DNA of 20,006 nucleotides from Anaerolineales bacterium. GTDB lineage: Bacteria > Chloroflexota > Anaerolineae > Anaerolineales > Villigracilaceae. The notes below the pieces were generated by a model. It was not told the origin of the DNA. It saw nothing but the letters and a program-made list of their open reading frames with translations, and did no database searches. Below, piece by piece: positions 7,468 to 14,011 of this stretch; the stretch's first letter is position 1, and the number at the start of each line of letters is the position of its first letter. Made by a program: the position numbers and the translations under genes. The stretch covers positions 1 to 20,006 of the forward strand of contig JAFGKO010000032.1 in the NCBI GenBank assembly GCA_016928525.1, given 5' to 3'.

Positions 7468-7559
7468 AAGTGCGTCGCACCTAGTTCGACGGCGCGAGCA
7501 CAATGGGTCATTATTTTTTGCTTACCAGTTCGCCACTTCCTTTCAGGTGCGACGCACTT
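7468..7559. repeat. 15-bp perfect inverted repeat flanking the end of the small membrane protein gene
   Basis: AAGTGCGTCGCACCT (7468-7482) and AGGTGCGACGCACTT (7545-7559) are exact reverse complements 62 bp apart, and each arm contains its own short palindrome (GTGCG-N-CGCAC). The right arm lies inside the 3' end of the 105-residue protein gene and encodes SASHL near its C terminus; the left arm lies in the glmS leader. The pair could fold in the mRNA leader of glmS or mark a small mobile repeat unit. Confidence 0.7.
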
Positions 7560-7828
7560 TTCTTCCCAACGATAAACTGCAACGCCGCCATGACCAGCCA
7601 GATCGCCGTGGCCGCGAACAGCAGCGGGATGAACGAAAACGAAGCCCAGAACATCTCTGTTGTAGCAAACTCCCACCACGAGCAGTCATGCTGGCCGTTG
7701 GTAAAGCCGTAGCAGAGGCCCTCCCAGCTTGTGGCTGTGGAAACCAGTCCCGCTATAGGGATGGCGAGGCACAGCAGGACGCTGAGCCCGAGAAAGACCA
7801 GTTTGATAATGCGGAATATGCGAGTCAC
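7511..7828 (-). CDS. small two-helix membrane protein, unknown function
   Basis: A 105-residue protein, not recognised. Two membrane segments are visible, about residues 8-30 (IKLVFLGLSVLLCLAIPIAG) and 58-88 (rich in Phe, Leu, Ala, with IWLVMAALQFIVGKK). The loop between them is aromatic and holds two Cys (39 and 49, in LCYGF and HDCSWW), which could form a disulfide if exported. The C-terminal tail SASHLK is encoded by one arm of a 15-bp inverted repeat, so it may be a recent addition. The start is GTG at 7828 with no good Shine-Dalgarno sequence; it lies 29 nt after the DUF1786 gene and is probably translated from the same message. glmS follows after 79 nt. Confidence 0.6.
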   Translation of the reverse strand: MTRIFRIIKLVFLGLSVLLCLAIPIAGLVSTATSWEGLCYGFTNGQHDCSWWEFATTEMFWASFSFIPLLFAATAIWLVMAALQFIVGKKSASHLKGSGELVSKK

Positions 7829-7857
7829 GGGAGGAGTTTACCAGAGAATGGGATTGG

Positions 7858-9039
7858 TCAGTCGATTTCCCAGGGCGGACGTCCAACCCCCGCCTCTTTC
7901 ATAGACTTTGAAACTGCTTCCGTTAAATCGGGAAATATCTCGGCAGCCGCCGCCAGCAGGCCGAAACAGCCCGCGATCATCATGTCGCCGAAAGGGGCAG
8001 CGAAGTAAGGACGTAACGATCTACGATTTGCGATTTTCGATTGACGATTTGCAGCGGGGACACTGTTGAACATCGAACGGCGCGGGCCGGTGACGACCAC
8101 ATCGAACGTGTCGTTTCCGAACTCGAATCGCTCCAGCGAATACATCAGCGCGCCATGGCCCATGTCGTCGAAGACATCCTCGTGTTTGAGTGAGCCGTCA
8201 GCTAATGCGTGCAATAAAATTTCCAGTCTTTGGAGATCGATTTCACCCGTGTGGTGCTCGAAAACACCCTCGATACCCTGTTCTCCCATGCGGAAAGCCA
8301 ACGTGTGGAAATTACCGATGTTGGTGATGATCTTCTCTTTTCGTTCTGTTACTACCGGGTCGAAGGATGCGCCCAGCACAGCGGCGGGAGCGGTGTCCAT
8401 CACCACCAGGGGACAATCGAGTTTACCTGCTGATTCTGCAACGGCTTGTAAGCGGGTCATGATAGGGGGAATATCCTCCGAGAGGAAAGCGAAAGATGAA
8501 AGAGAGTTCCTGGCGCGAATGCGCTCGTCGAGATAGTCAAAGCGGAACTGGCGGTCGGAGACGCCCGCGGGCGCATCGCCGTGATCGAAAACAGCCACCG
8601 CAATTGCGTCCAGATCGGACAGGTCGACGCCGAAGGGTGAGAGAGAATTTTGAATGGCTGGCAGGTTCAAGTCCCGAAACTCGATGCGCCGAACAGAGTC
8701 TGGCAGGGCAGCGGCTTCGTCGTCTGAGACAATCTCGATGCCGGATGCGCGCACTACCTCCAGTTCGTCATTCAAGGTTTTGGCAGCACCTGGTGTGGCG
8801 TAGACAGGCAATCCCTGGCGGGCATGCGCTTCCACCGCCCAGGCGGAGGGGCCACCGCCCATCATCACGCCGGTCAGCAGGATGGGGGTTCGGGCCTGCG
8901 TGGCCGCCTTGACCTGCTGGTGGACGATCATGGTAGGGGAAGGGACGACCAGTTTGAAGCCGTTTTCGATATGCAATTGGGAGTCGTACAGGAAGATGTC
9001 CTGTGTGCCAGTACCAATATCAACTGTTAATATTTTCAT
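7858..9039 (-). CDS. DUF1786 family protein
   Basis: A 393-residue protein beginning MKILTVDIGTGTQDIFLYDS, an ASKHA-type phosphate-1 loop (DIGTGTxD) as in sugar kinase/actin-like ATPases. Motifs such as LLTGVMMGGGPSAWAVEAH, AVAVFDHGDAPAG, VVMDTAPAAVLGA, TNIGNFHTLAFR and FAAPFGDMMIAGCFGLL match what I know of DUF1786, a family sometimes labelled as pyruvate formate-lyase activating enzyme-related; the biochemical role is unproved. No membrane segment. Its ATG overlaps the stop of the preceding gene (ATGA), implying translational coupling. Around residues 330-342 it reads AANRQSKIANRRSL, a low-complexity in-frame segment encoded by repeated GCAAATCGT units, which looks like an inserted repeat just before the conserved RPYFAAPFGDMM motif. 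Confidence 0.8.
   Translation of the reverse strand: MKILTVDIGTGTQDIFLYDSQLHIENGFKLVVPSPTMIVHQQVKAATQARTPILLTGVMMGGGPSAWAVEAHARQGLPVYATPGAAKTLNDELEVVRASGIEIVSDDEAAALPDSVRRIEFRDLNLPAIQNSLSPFGVDLSDLDAIAVAVFDHGDAPAGVSDRQFRFDYLDERIRARNSLSSFAFLSEDIPPIMTRLQAVAESAGKLDCPLVVMDTAPAAVLGASFDPVVTERKEKIITNIGNFHTLAFRMGEQGIEGVFEHHTGEIDLQRLEILLHALADGSLKHEDVFDDMGHGALMYSLERFEFGNDTFDVVVTGPRRSMFNSVPAANRQSKIANRRSLRPYFAAPFGDMMIAGCFGLLAAAAEIFPDLTEAVSKSMKEAGVGRPPWEID
8016..8052. repeat. in-frame repeat insert within the DUF1786 gene
   Basis: Plus-strand sequence contains ACGATTTGC at 8023-8031 and again at 8044-8052, with cgattttcgattg between; related GAT-rich units extend to 8016. It encodes AANRQSKIANRRS on the minus strand without breaking the frame. 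Its composition is unlike the rest of the gene. Strings of CGATTTGCGATTTTCGATT type occur as dispersed repeats in some bacterial genomes (general knowledge); here one appears to have entered a surface loop. Confidence 0.55.
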
Positions 9040-9542
9040 TCTGTAATATCATATTCTCCGGGGCAGGCATAGGCCTCCCAACGTTCCCGATCCTGGATTT
9101 CCTGGTCTGGAAAAATGACCCATCCACCGTTTTGCAGGACGGTCACTTTGCTGGCCGTCCTTTTTGCAAAATCGATCTCTTCGAATTGGGTTTGGGATTG
9201 TGCCCAGAAGTAGGGATTTTCGTATTGTATTCTGTAGCAGATCGCCCGCGTAACCCCGAGCGCTTGCTCTTGTGGGGGGATAGTGCCTTCCCCAACTACC
9301 TCTGTAGCTACACTACTGCATTCGCCTTCGAGTTGGTTTCCTCCTTCGAAGGATGAGCCTTTGACGTCTACGCAGTTCACGTATTGCCGGTCAATCAGTT
9401 GGTGTACTTCCGTCGGTAGTGCATCTTTTGGACCGGAGAAGCAACTTCTCAGCAGGAGAAGAGCAACGCACGCAATGAGAGCATACCATAGGAGTTGTTC
9501 TTTATTCTCTTTCAGGTTACCAATAAGGGTTTTTGTGTCCAT
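9036..9542 (-). CDS. membrane-anchored protein of unknown function
   Basis: A 168-residue protein, not recognised. After a short charged N terminus (MDTKTLIGNLKENKEQ) comes one hydrophobic segment (LLWYALIACVALLLL, about residues 17-32) ending in RSCFSG, so either a signal anchor or, less likely, a lipoprotein with a poor lipobox (LRSC). The rest is soluble and probably outside the membrane, with several Cys (CVDV, GECSS, AICYRI, ACPGEYD). No Shine-Dalgarno sequence is evident at the ATG; the start follows the stop of the ferritin-like/VIT1 gene by 22 nt, and its own stop overlaps the DUF1786 start by 4 nt, so it is the middle gene of a transcription unit. Confidence 0.65.
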   Translation of the reverse strand: MDTKTLIGNLKENKEQLLWYALIACVALLLLRSCFSGPKDALPTEVHQLIDRQYVNCVDVKGSSFEGGNQLEGECSSVATEVVGEGTIPPQEQALGVTRAICYRIQYENPYFWAQSQTQFEEIDFAKRTASKVTVLQNGGWVIFPDQEIQDRERWEAYACPGEYDITE

Positions 9543-9564
9543 AATTCGATACGGAGGCTAGAGC

Positions 9565-10437
9565 TTAAACTTCGACTCCTAGCCATAGGCGAATGAAGTA
9601 CCCGATGATGAACGAGAAGGTTGCCACGCCCAAGCTCAATCCGGCCATTTCAAGGAAGCGCACACGGAAGGGTTCGTCTTTTGCGACGGAGATATAGTAA
9701 TTGAACACAGCGATGATGAGCACAGCGACTGCGAGAGTGATTATAAGGTCTACAATGTAATTCTGGATTAGCAGATATGGCAGGACCAGCAATGTGACGG
9801 TGAAGATATAGGCTATGCCGGTATATATCGCCGCGCGCACCGGGTGTTTGTCTGTCTCTTCGGAACGGGTGGCCAGGTATTCAGAAGCAGCCATCGAGAG
9901 CGAGGCGGCGATGCCGGTGATCAGGCCGGAGAGCGCAATCAATTTGACGTTTTGCAGCGCCAATGTCAGGCCAGCCAGCGCGCCGGTCAATTCTACCAGG
10001 GCGTCGTTCAGGCCGAGCACCACCGAACCGGCGTAGCGCAGGCGTTCCTCGTCCAGCATGGCGAGCAATTTTTGCTCGTGGACTTCTTCTTCATGGATCC
10101 ACTGCTCAATATTGGGGACTTTTCCTTTGAGAAGCGCGTAATTTTCCTGGGCTTTTTCCTCGCCGCGTTCCATCAGTTTTATGCCAAATGTAAAGCCGAA
10201 AATGCGACCAATCAAATAATACTTCCACACATCCCACATGTTGGGTTTAATATCTCGCTGGGTGTATTTTTTCCAATCTTCACTGTGGCGTAGTTCATCT
10301 TCGGCGATCTGTTCCATGATCAGGCGATTTTCCGGGTCTCTGATGCTTTTTGCCAGCCGCTTATAGATGTGATATTCGGTTATTTCAGTGCGCTGGAAGG
10401 CTTCCAGGATATGGCCGATGGATTCTTCTTGAGACAT
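9565..10437 (-). CDS. ferritin-like domain/VIT1-CCC1 family iron transporter (MbfA-like)
   Basis: A 290-residue protein with two parts. Residues 1-130 form a ferritin-like (rubrerythrin-type) four-helix domain: a Glu in TEITEYHIYKRLA, the ExxH pair of EDELRHSEDW (E48, H51) and that of EEEVHEQKLL (E117, H120) are the di-iron ligands expected. Residues 135-290 are a VIT1/CCC1 membrane domain beginning YAGSVVLGLNDALVELTGALAG, the family signature, with about five helices. By analogy with MbfA of alpha-proteobacteria and plant/yeast VIT1/CCC1, it probably senses or oxidises Fe2+ (or Mn2+) and moves it across the membrane, here most likely outward. AAGGAG lies 5 nt before the ATG. It is the first gene of a minus-strand run and faces the plus-strand lipoprotein gene across a 218-nt gap. 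Confidence 0.9.
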   Translation of the reverse strand: MSQEESIGHILEAFQRTEITEYHIYKRLAKSIRDPENRLIMEQIAEDELRHSEDWKKYTQRDIKPNMWDVWKYYLIGRIFGFTFGIKLMERGEEKAQENYALLKGKVPNIEQWIHEEEVHEQKLLAMLDEERLRYAGSVVLGLNDALVELTGALAGLTLALQNVKLIALSGLITGIAASLSMAASEYLATRSEETDKHPVRAAIYTGIAYIFTVTLLVLPYLLIQNYIVDLIITLAVAVLIIAVFNYYISVAKDEPFRVRFLEMAGLSLGVATFSFIIGYFIRLWLGVEV

Positions 10438-10655
10438 GATTTCTCCTTGGTATGATTGCTTTCCCTATTGTAAGCTATTTTGGATATTGATATAAATGAG
10501 TTCAAAGAATTAATCAATCTGGAATATCCCAGCAGCATTGTAAATAAGCGATGAAACAGCCGTCGAAGCGATATACTGCAATACTGTTGTTATACTATTT
10601 GTGATTTTTTTCTTTAGAATAACTATAATAACATTTTGTTTGCGGAGGAAATTGT
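10438..10655. promoter_or_regulatory. divergent promoter region
   Basis: AT-rich gap between the divergent ferritin/VIT1 gene and the lipoprotein gene. On the plus strand TATAAT at 10624-10629 is a good -10 box 26 nt before the lipoprotein ATG, with TTGTGA at 10599-10604 as a weak -35 at 19-bp spacing. GGAGG precedes that ATG by 7 nt. No clear Fur- or DtxR-like palindrome was found for the iron gene. Confidence 0.4.
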
Positions 10656-11441
10656 ATGAAAATCAACCATAGTATTCCCATAATATTAATAGTTATTTTA
10701 TTGACCTTTGGTACACAGGCGTGTGGGTTTGGCGCATCAGCTGCACCGACACCGACAATACTGCCTGCAACCAGTACGTCGACACCGATGCCTACGCCAA
10801 CCGAAACAGTGCGCCCAACAAGAACGCCCCGGCCTACAAACACACCAGATGTCACGGTTACAGCAATATATAATGACCTGTTTTCAAAGGTCCAGATGTT
10901 TAAGGATGAAGGTCTAATTCCTTCCACCGATGGAAAATATATGATGTTGGATAGTGTCAACGAGTCATTTGCACAAATTGGTTACTTACAATATTGGTAC
11001 TATGATTTTGACGTTGAACATTTCGTTTTTAATGCTGACGTTCAATGGCGCACAGCGATAGATACATCGGATACGTCCGGATGCGGAATTGTGTTTGGGG
11101 TACAAGAGAAAGGTAATAATAATGAGTATTATGGAGTTGTGCTCGATAAATCGCGCATTTATTTCACTATCACTAAATCGGGCTATTACTATGAGTTGGG
11201 GAAGACACGAGGCACAGGTCGACTAGATTTTGATAACCCTGCCGAGGCCAAATTGACGATTCTTGTATATGATAATCATGCCTATGTCTATGTGGACGAT
11301 AATTTCATTGGCGAATATACCTTGTCTCAAGACAAAGAATTACGCGGTAAGTTCGGATATGGAATTATTTCAGGCACAAATAAAGATTACGGTACACGTT
11401 GTGTGATTACGAATGCCAGAATGTGGGATCTTAAGCCCTGA
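10656..11441 (+). CDS. lipoprotein with Pro/Thr-rich linker and a beta-sandwich (concanavalin-like) domain
   Basis: A 261-residue exported protein. Residues 1-22 are a signal peptide (KINHS, hydrophobic ILIVILLTF) ending at Cys23 in TQACG, a loose lipobox. Residues 29-65 form a PT-rich linker (TPTETVRPTRTPRPTNTP), the same build as the large lipoprotein at 2760-5345. The C-terminal part (about 75-261) is rich in Tyr, Phe and Asp with alternating strands (GIVFGVQEKGNNNEYYGVV, LTILVYDNHAYVYVDDNFI) and ends FGYGIISGTN..TRCVITNARMW; this is the pattern of laminin-G/DUF1080-like jelly-roll domains that bind or cleave carbohydrates. No catalytic residues can be named. GGAGG sits 7 nt before the ATG, and a strong terminator follows. 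Confidence 0.75.
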   Translation: MKINHSIPIILIVILLTFGTQACGFGASAAPTPTILPATSTSTPMPTPTETVRPTRTPRPTNTPDVTVTAIYNDLFSKVQMFKDEGLIPSTDGKYMMLDSVNESFAQIGYLQYWYYDFDVEHFVFNADVQWRTAIDTSDTSGCGIVFGVQEKGNNNEYYGVVLDKSRIYFTITKSGYYYELGKTRGTGRLDFDNPAEAKLTILVYDNHAYVYVDDNFIGEYTLSQDKELRGKFGYGIISGTNKDYGTRCVITNARMWDLKP

Positions 11442-11481
11442 TACTTGATGTGCTGATTTGTAAGCTCTCGTCTTTATAAGA

Positions 11482-11516
11482 GAACTTCGCGGATGTCAAT
11501 CCGCGAAGTTCCCTTG
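11482..11516 (+). terminator. intrinsic terminator between convergent genes
   Basis: Perfect 13-bp stem GAACTTCGCGGAT / ATCCGCGAAGTTC with a GTCA loop at 11482-11511, followed by a pyrimidine/T-rich tail (ccttgcgttttt). It lies 40 nt after the plus-strand lipoprotein gene and 46 nt after glpK, which ends toward it on the other strand; it is better placed with T residues for the plus direction. Confidence 0.75.
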
Positions 11517-11557
11517 CGTTTTTCTCCTGGCGTATTTTCTTTCATTTGATGAAAATT

Positions 11558-13057
11558 TTACTCAACCCAATCAAACGTTCTGGTTACAGCTTTTTTCCAG
11601 CCAGTGTAAAGCGCCTCGCGCGATTTTTCAGCCATGTGCGGCTGCCATTCCTTATCCTTGCCCCAGTTAACGCGCAATTCGTTAAAATTCTTCCAAAAGC
11701 CGACGGCTAAACCAGCAGCATAGGCCGCACCCAGGGCGGTGGTCTCGGCCACTTTCGGGCGGATGACAGGAACATTCAGGATGTCTGCCTGGAACTGCAT
11801 CAGCAGTTCGTTGAAGACCATGCCGCCATCGACTTTGAGTGCAGTCAGCTTCACACCCGAATCTGCTTCCATGGCATCCAGCACTTCGCGCGTCTGGAAG
11901 GCGGTCGCTTCGAGCGTCGCCTTGGCGATGTGCCCCTTATTGACGTAGCGCGTCATGCCCACAATTGCTCCGCGCGCATCTGACCGCCAGTACGGTGCGA
12001 ACAGACCGCTGAATGCCGGGACAAAATAGATTCCACCGTTGTCCTCGACTGTCCGGGCCAGTTCTTCTACATCCGAAGATTTTTCGATCAGGCCCAGGTT
12101 ATCCCGCAGCCACTGGATCAGGGCGCCAGTGATGGCAATTGAGCCTTCCAAAGCATAAACCGCGGGTTGGTCACCGATCTTGTATCCTAGCGTGGTCAAC
12201 AGCCCGGATTTGGATGGGATGGGTGTCTCGCCAGTATTAAGCAACATGAAGCAACCCGTGCCATAGGTGTTCTTGGCCTCGCCGGGAGAGTAGCAGGTTT
12301 GCCCGAAGAGCGCGGCCTGCTGGTCGCCCAGGTCACCGGCAACGGGCGTTTCGACTGCATCCCCTGTGGCCGCCCCGCTCAACGCTGTATACCCGTAAAT
12401 TTCCGATGACGAGCGAATTTCAGGCAACATGCTGCGCGGGATGCCAAGAATCGCTAGAATTTCATCGCTCCAATCGAGGCTGTGCAGGTCCATCAAAAGT
12501 GTACGAGACGCATTGGTTACATCTGTGACGTGTGCGCCGATCAGGTTCCAGATGATCCAGGTATCGATATTTCCGAAAAGCAACTCGCCTTTTTCGGCGC
12601 GTTCGCGCGCGCCAGGGACATTGTCCAGGATCCACTTGATCTTGGGGCCGGAAAAGTAGGTTGCCAGAGGCAGGCCGGTCGTGAGTCTGAAGCGGTCTTG
12701 TCCTCCCTGTTTGGCCAGGTCATTACAAGTGCTGTCTGTACGTGTGTCCTGCCAGACGATAGCATTGTAGACCGGTTTCCCGGTCGCTTTTTCCCAGACA
12801 AGCGTAGTTTCGCGTTGGTTGGTGATACCGATGGCGGCAATATCTGCAGCCTGAATTCCGCTCTTCGCGAATGTGCTCTGGATGACTTCCTGTGTGCGCT
12901 GCCAGATTTCAAGCGGGTCGTGTTCCACCCAGCCGGGTTTGGGGTAGATTTGCTGGTGTTCTTTCTGGTCAACAGCGACCACACTGCCCGCGTGGTCGAA
13001 AATCATAAAGCGAGTGCTGGTGGTTCCTTGATCTATAGCGGCAACGTATTTTGGCAT
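11558..13057 (-). CDS. glpK: glycerol kinase
   Basis: GlpK phosphorylates glycerol with ATP to sn-glycerol-3-phosphate, the entry step of glycerol use and lipid backbone supply. The 499 residues equal the usual length. Residues 7-16 ([10 protein letters not shown]) are the N-terminal phosphate loop of the FGGY kinase family, ITNQRET at about 78-84 is conserved, VWQDTRT follows, and [16 protein letters not shown] contains the catalytic Asp245, the same number as in the E. coli enzyme. The C-terminal FGGY region has [18 protein letters not shown] chose ATG 13057 because GGAGG lies 5 nt before it; a start 4 codons upstream would have its codons made of that very ribosome site. It stands alone, without glpF or glpD, between two terminators. 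Confidence 0.97.
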   Translation of the reverse strand: MPKYVAAIDQGTTSTRFMIFDHAGSVVAVDQKEHQQIYPKPGWVEHDPLEIWQRTQEVIQSTFAKSGIQAADIAAIGITNQRETTLVWEKATGKPVYNAIVWQDTRTDSTCNDLAKQGGQDRFRLTTGLPLATYFSGPKIKWILDNVPGARERAEKGELLFGNIDTWIIWNLIGAHVTDVTNASRTLLMDLHSLDWSDEILAILGIPRSMLPEIRSSSEIYGYTALSGAATGDAVETPVAGDLGDQQAALFGQTCYSPGEAKNTYGTGCFMLLNTGETPIPSKSGLLTTLGYKIGDQPAVYALEGSIAITGALIQWLRDNLGLIEKSSDVEELARTVEDNGGIYFVPAFSGLFAPYWRSDARGAIVGMTRYVNKGHIAKATLEATAFQTREVLDAMEADSGVKLTALKVDGGMVFNELLMQFQADILNVPVIRPKVAETTALGAAYAAGLAVGFWKNFNELRVNWGKDKEWQPHMAEKSREALYTGWKKAVTRTFDWVE

Positions 13058-13151
13058 TTTGACCTCCATGAATTTCTCCTATAATTGTATCAGGAGCAAC
13101 GCAGTTGAATGAGGGCTTCGACGTCTTCTTGCGAACCGCATAATTCCTTTG

Positions 13152-13193
13152 AATACCAAAAAGGGCGGGCATGCGCCCGCCCTTTTTGGTATT
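13152..13193 (-). terminator. bidirectional intrinsic terminator
   Basis: Perfect 19-bp stem AATACCAAAAAGGGCGGGC / GCCCGCCCTTTTTGGTATT with an ATGC loop. The A-run on one arm and T-run on the other give a GC-rich core with Ts on both strands, so it should work in both directions. It begins 12 nt after the peroxiredoxin stop codon and separates this gene from glpK. Confidence 0.85.
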
Positions 13194-13204
13194 TGGATCG
13201 AATT

Positions 13205-13813
13205 CTATTTCTCCATCGAGGGTTTCCAAACTTCCCAAACCTTCCCCACCAAATCAGGGTTCGGTTTGAGCGTGAGCTCGCCCGGCTCCCAGCCAGCCGG
13301 TGTGGCTTCAGCTCCCTTGGTCTTGCGCACATGTTGGAAGGCCTGGATCTGGCGTATCGTCTCGGCCAGACGGCGGCCTACCGGTGGCGTCATTACTTCC
13401 ATGGCCTGGATGACGCCGTCGGGGTCGATGATGAAGCGACCTCGCAATTCAATGCCCTGGTTCTCATCCCAGACGCCAAAGGCTCTGCCTACGTTCCCGG
13501 CCTGGTCCGATGCCATGTGGAAGGGCACGCCGCCCTCCACCATCTTGGTCAGTTCATTATCGTTCCACATCTTGTGGACAAAGTGGCTGTCCACGCTCAC
13601 GGAGATGACTTCTACGCCCAGTTTTTGCAGTACAGGATACTTGTCAGCGACCGCTGACACTTCGGTTGCTCAGACAAAGGTGAAGTCACCCGGGTAGAAG
13701 CAGAGCATTACCCACTTTCCCAGGTAGTCCGAAAGTTTTACACTCGTGAATTTACCCTGGTAGTAAGCAGGGGCTTGGAAATCAGGGGCTTTCTGCCCAA
13801 CTTGAGCGGTCAT
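13205..13813 (-). CDS. prxU: selenocysteine-containing peroxiredoxin (PrxU type), TGA read as Sec
   Basis: An AhpC/TSA peroxiredoxin of 202 residues, reducing peroxides in the cytosol. The N-terminal part [19 protein letters not shown] and [14 protein letters not shown] runs up to an in-frame TGA at 13670-13672, then continues [14 protein letters not shown] to the stop at 13205. Peroxiredoxins have FTFVCPTE here, so TGA replaces the codon of the peroxidatic Cys (residue 48). The rest is complete and unbroken: [34 protein letters not shown] and [12 protein letters not shown] carry the usual His and Arg regions. The resolving Cys of the C-terminal VCPAGW motif is replaced (EATPAGW); the only other Cys is Cys38. 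AGGAG lies 6-7 nt before ATG 13813. A second start at 13921, also with GGAGG, would add 36 residues ([14 protein letters not shown]...) unlike the family. A terminator follows. Reading the TGA as Sec rests on its position plus the hairpin just after it. Confidence 0.85.
13642..13659 (-). promoter_or_regulatory. putative bacterial SECIS element
   Basis: On the minus strand, 10 nt after the TGA, TGTCAGC-GGTC-GCTGACA forms a perfect 7-bp stem with a 4-nt loop starting with two Gs. The TGA-to-loop distance is 17 nt. Bacterial SECIS elements are known to lie right after the UGA inside the coding region, with the loop about 16-37 nt away and a G in its first two positions for SelB binding. All these conditions are met. 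The hairpin still encodes normal peroxiredoxin residues (VSAVADK). Confidence 0.8.
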
Positions 13814-13921
13814 AGTCGTCTCCTTTTTCAATTCAGTTGTTTCAAGGGCCGGGGCAGCGGACGGCTTATCGCCAGTCACTGAGCCGGTCGTGCGTGCGCA
13901 TCCTTGCGGTTGGTCTGCCAT
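13814..13921 (-). other. 36-codon in-frame 5' extension or leader of the peroxiredoxin
   Basis: ATG at 13921 with GGAGG 4 nt upstream opens a frame that runs directly into the peroxiredoxin. It would encode [19 protein letters not shown] and a Pro/Ala/Glu-rich linker. The segment is unlike peroxiredoxins and contains one Cys (residue 8). Either the protein has two translation starts, giving a long and a short form, or only one is used. Confidence 0.5.
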
Positions 13922-13962
13922 AGGGCCTCCTTTCAGAAATTGCGAGTGCGCTATTTAATTAT

Positions 13963-13992
13963 ATACCCCGTCACTTATCTATGACGGGGTAT
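13963..13992. terminator. hairpin downstream of fmt
   Basis: ATACCCCGTCA / TGACGGGGTAT, perfect 11-bp arms with an 8-nt loop, 19 nt after the fmt stop. On the minus strand an AT-rich but not T-pure tail (ATATAATTAAATAG) follows, so termination of fmt is likely but not ideal. The same tail holds TATAAT (13958-13963), a possible -10 box for the peroxiredoxin gene. Confidence 0.5.
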
Positions 13993-14011
13993 TATGTCAC
14001 TATTTTGGATG

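Noticed and set aside
7432..7510. glmS ribozyme upstream of glmS
   Set aside because: The glmS leader here is short and contains a palindromic repeat; no conserved ribozyme core was seen.
10595..10960. Minus-strand 121-codon frame opposite the lipoprotein start
   Set aside because: It mirrors the repetitive Pro/Thr linker codons and the signal region; no ribosome site.
13670..13921. Separate short peroxiredoxin fragment ending at TGA, with another gene at 13205-13660
   Set aside because: Both pieces are in the same frame and join without loss at the catalytic residue; the proposed second start is an internal GTG. One gene with recoded TGA explains it better.
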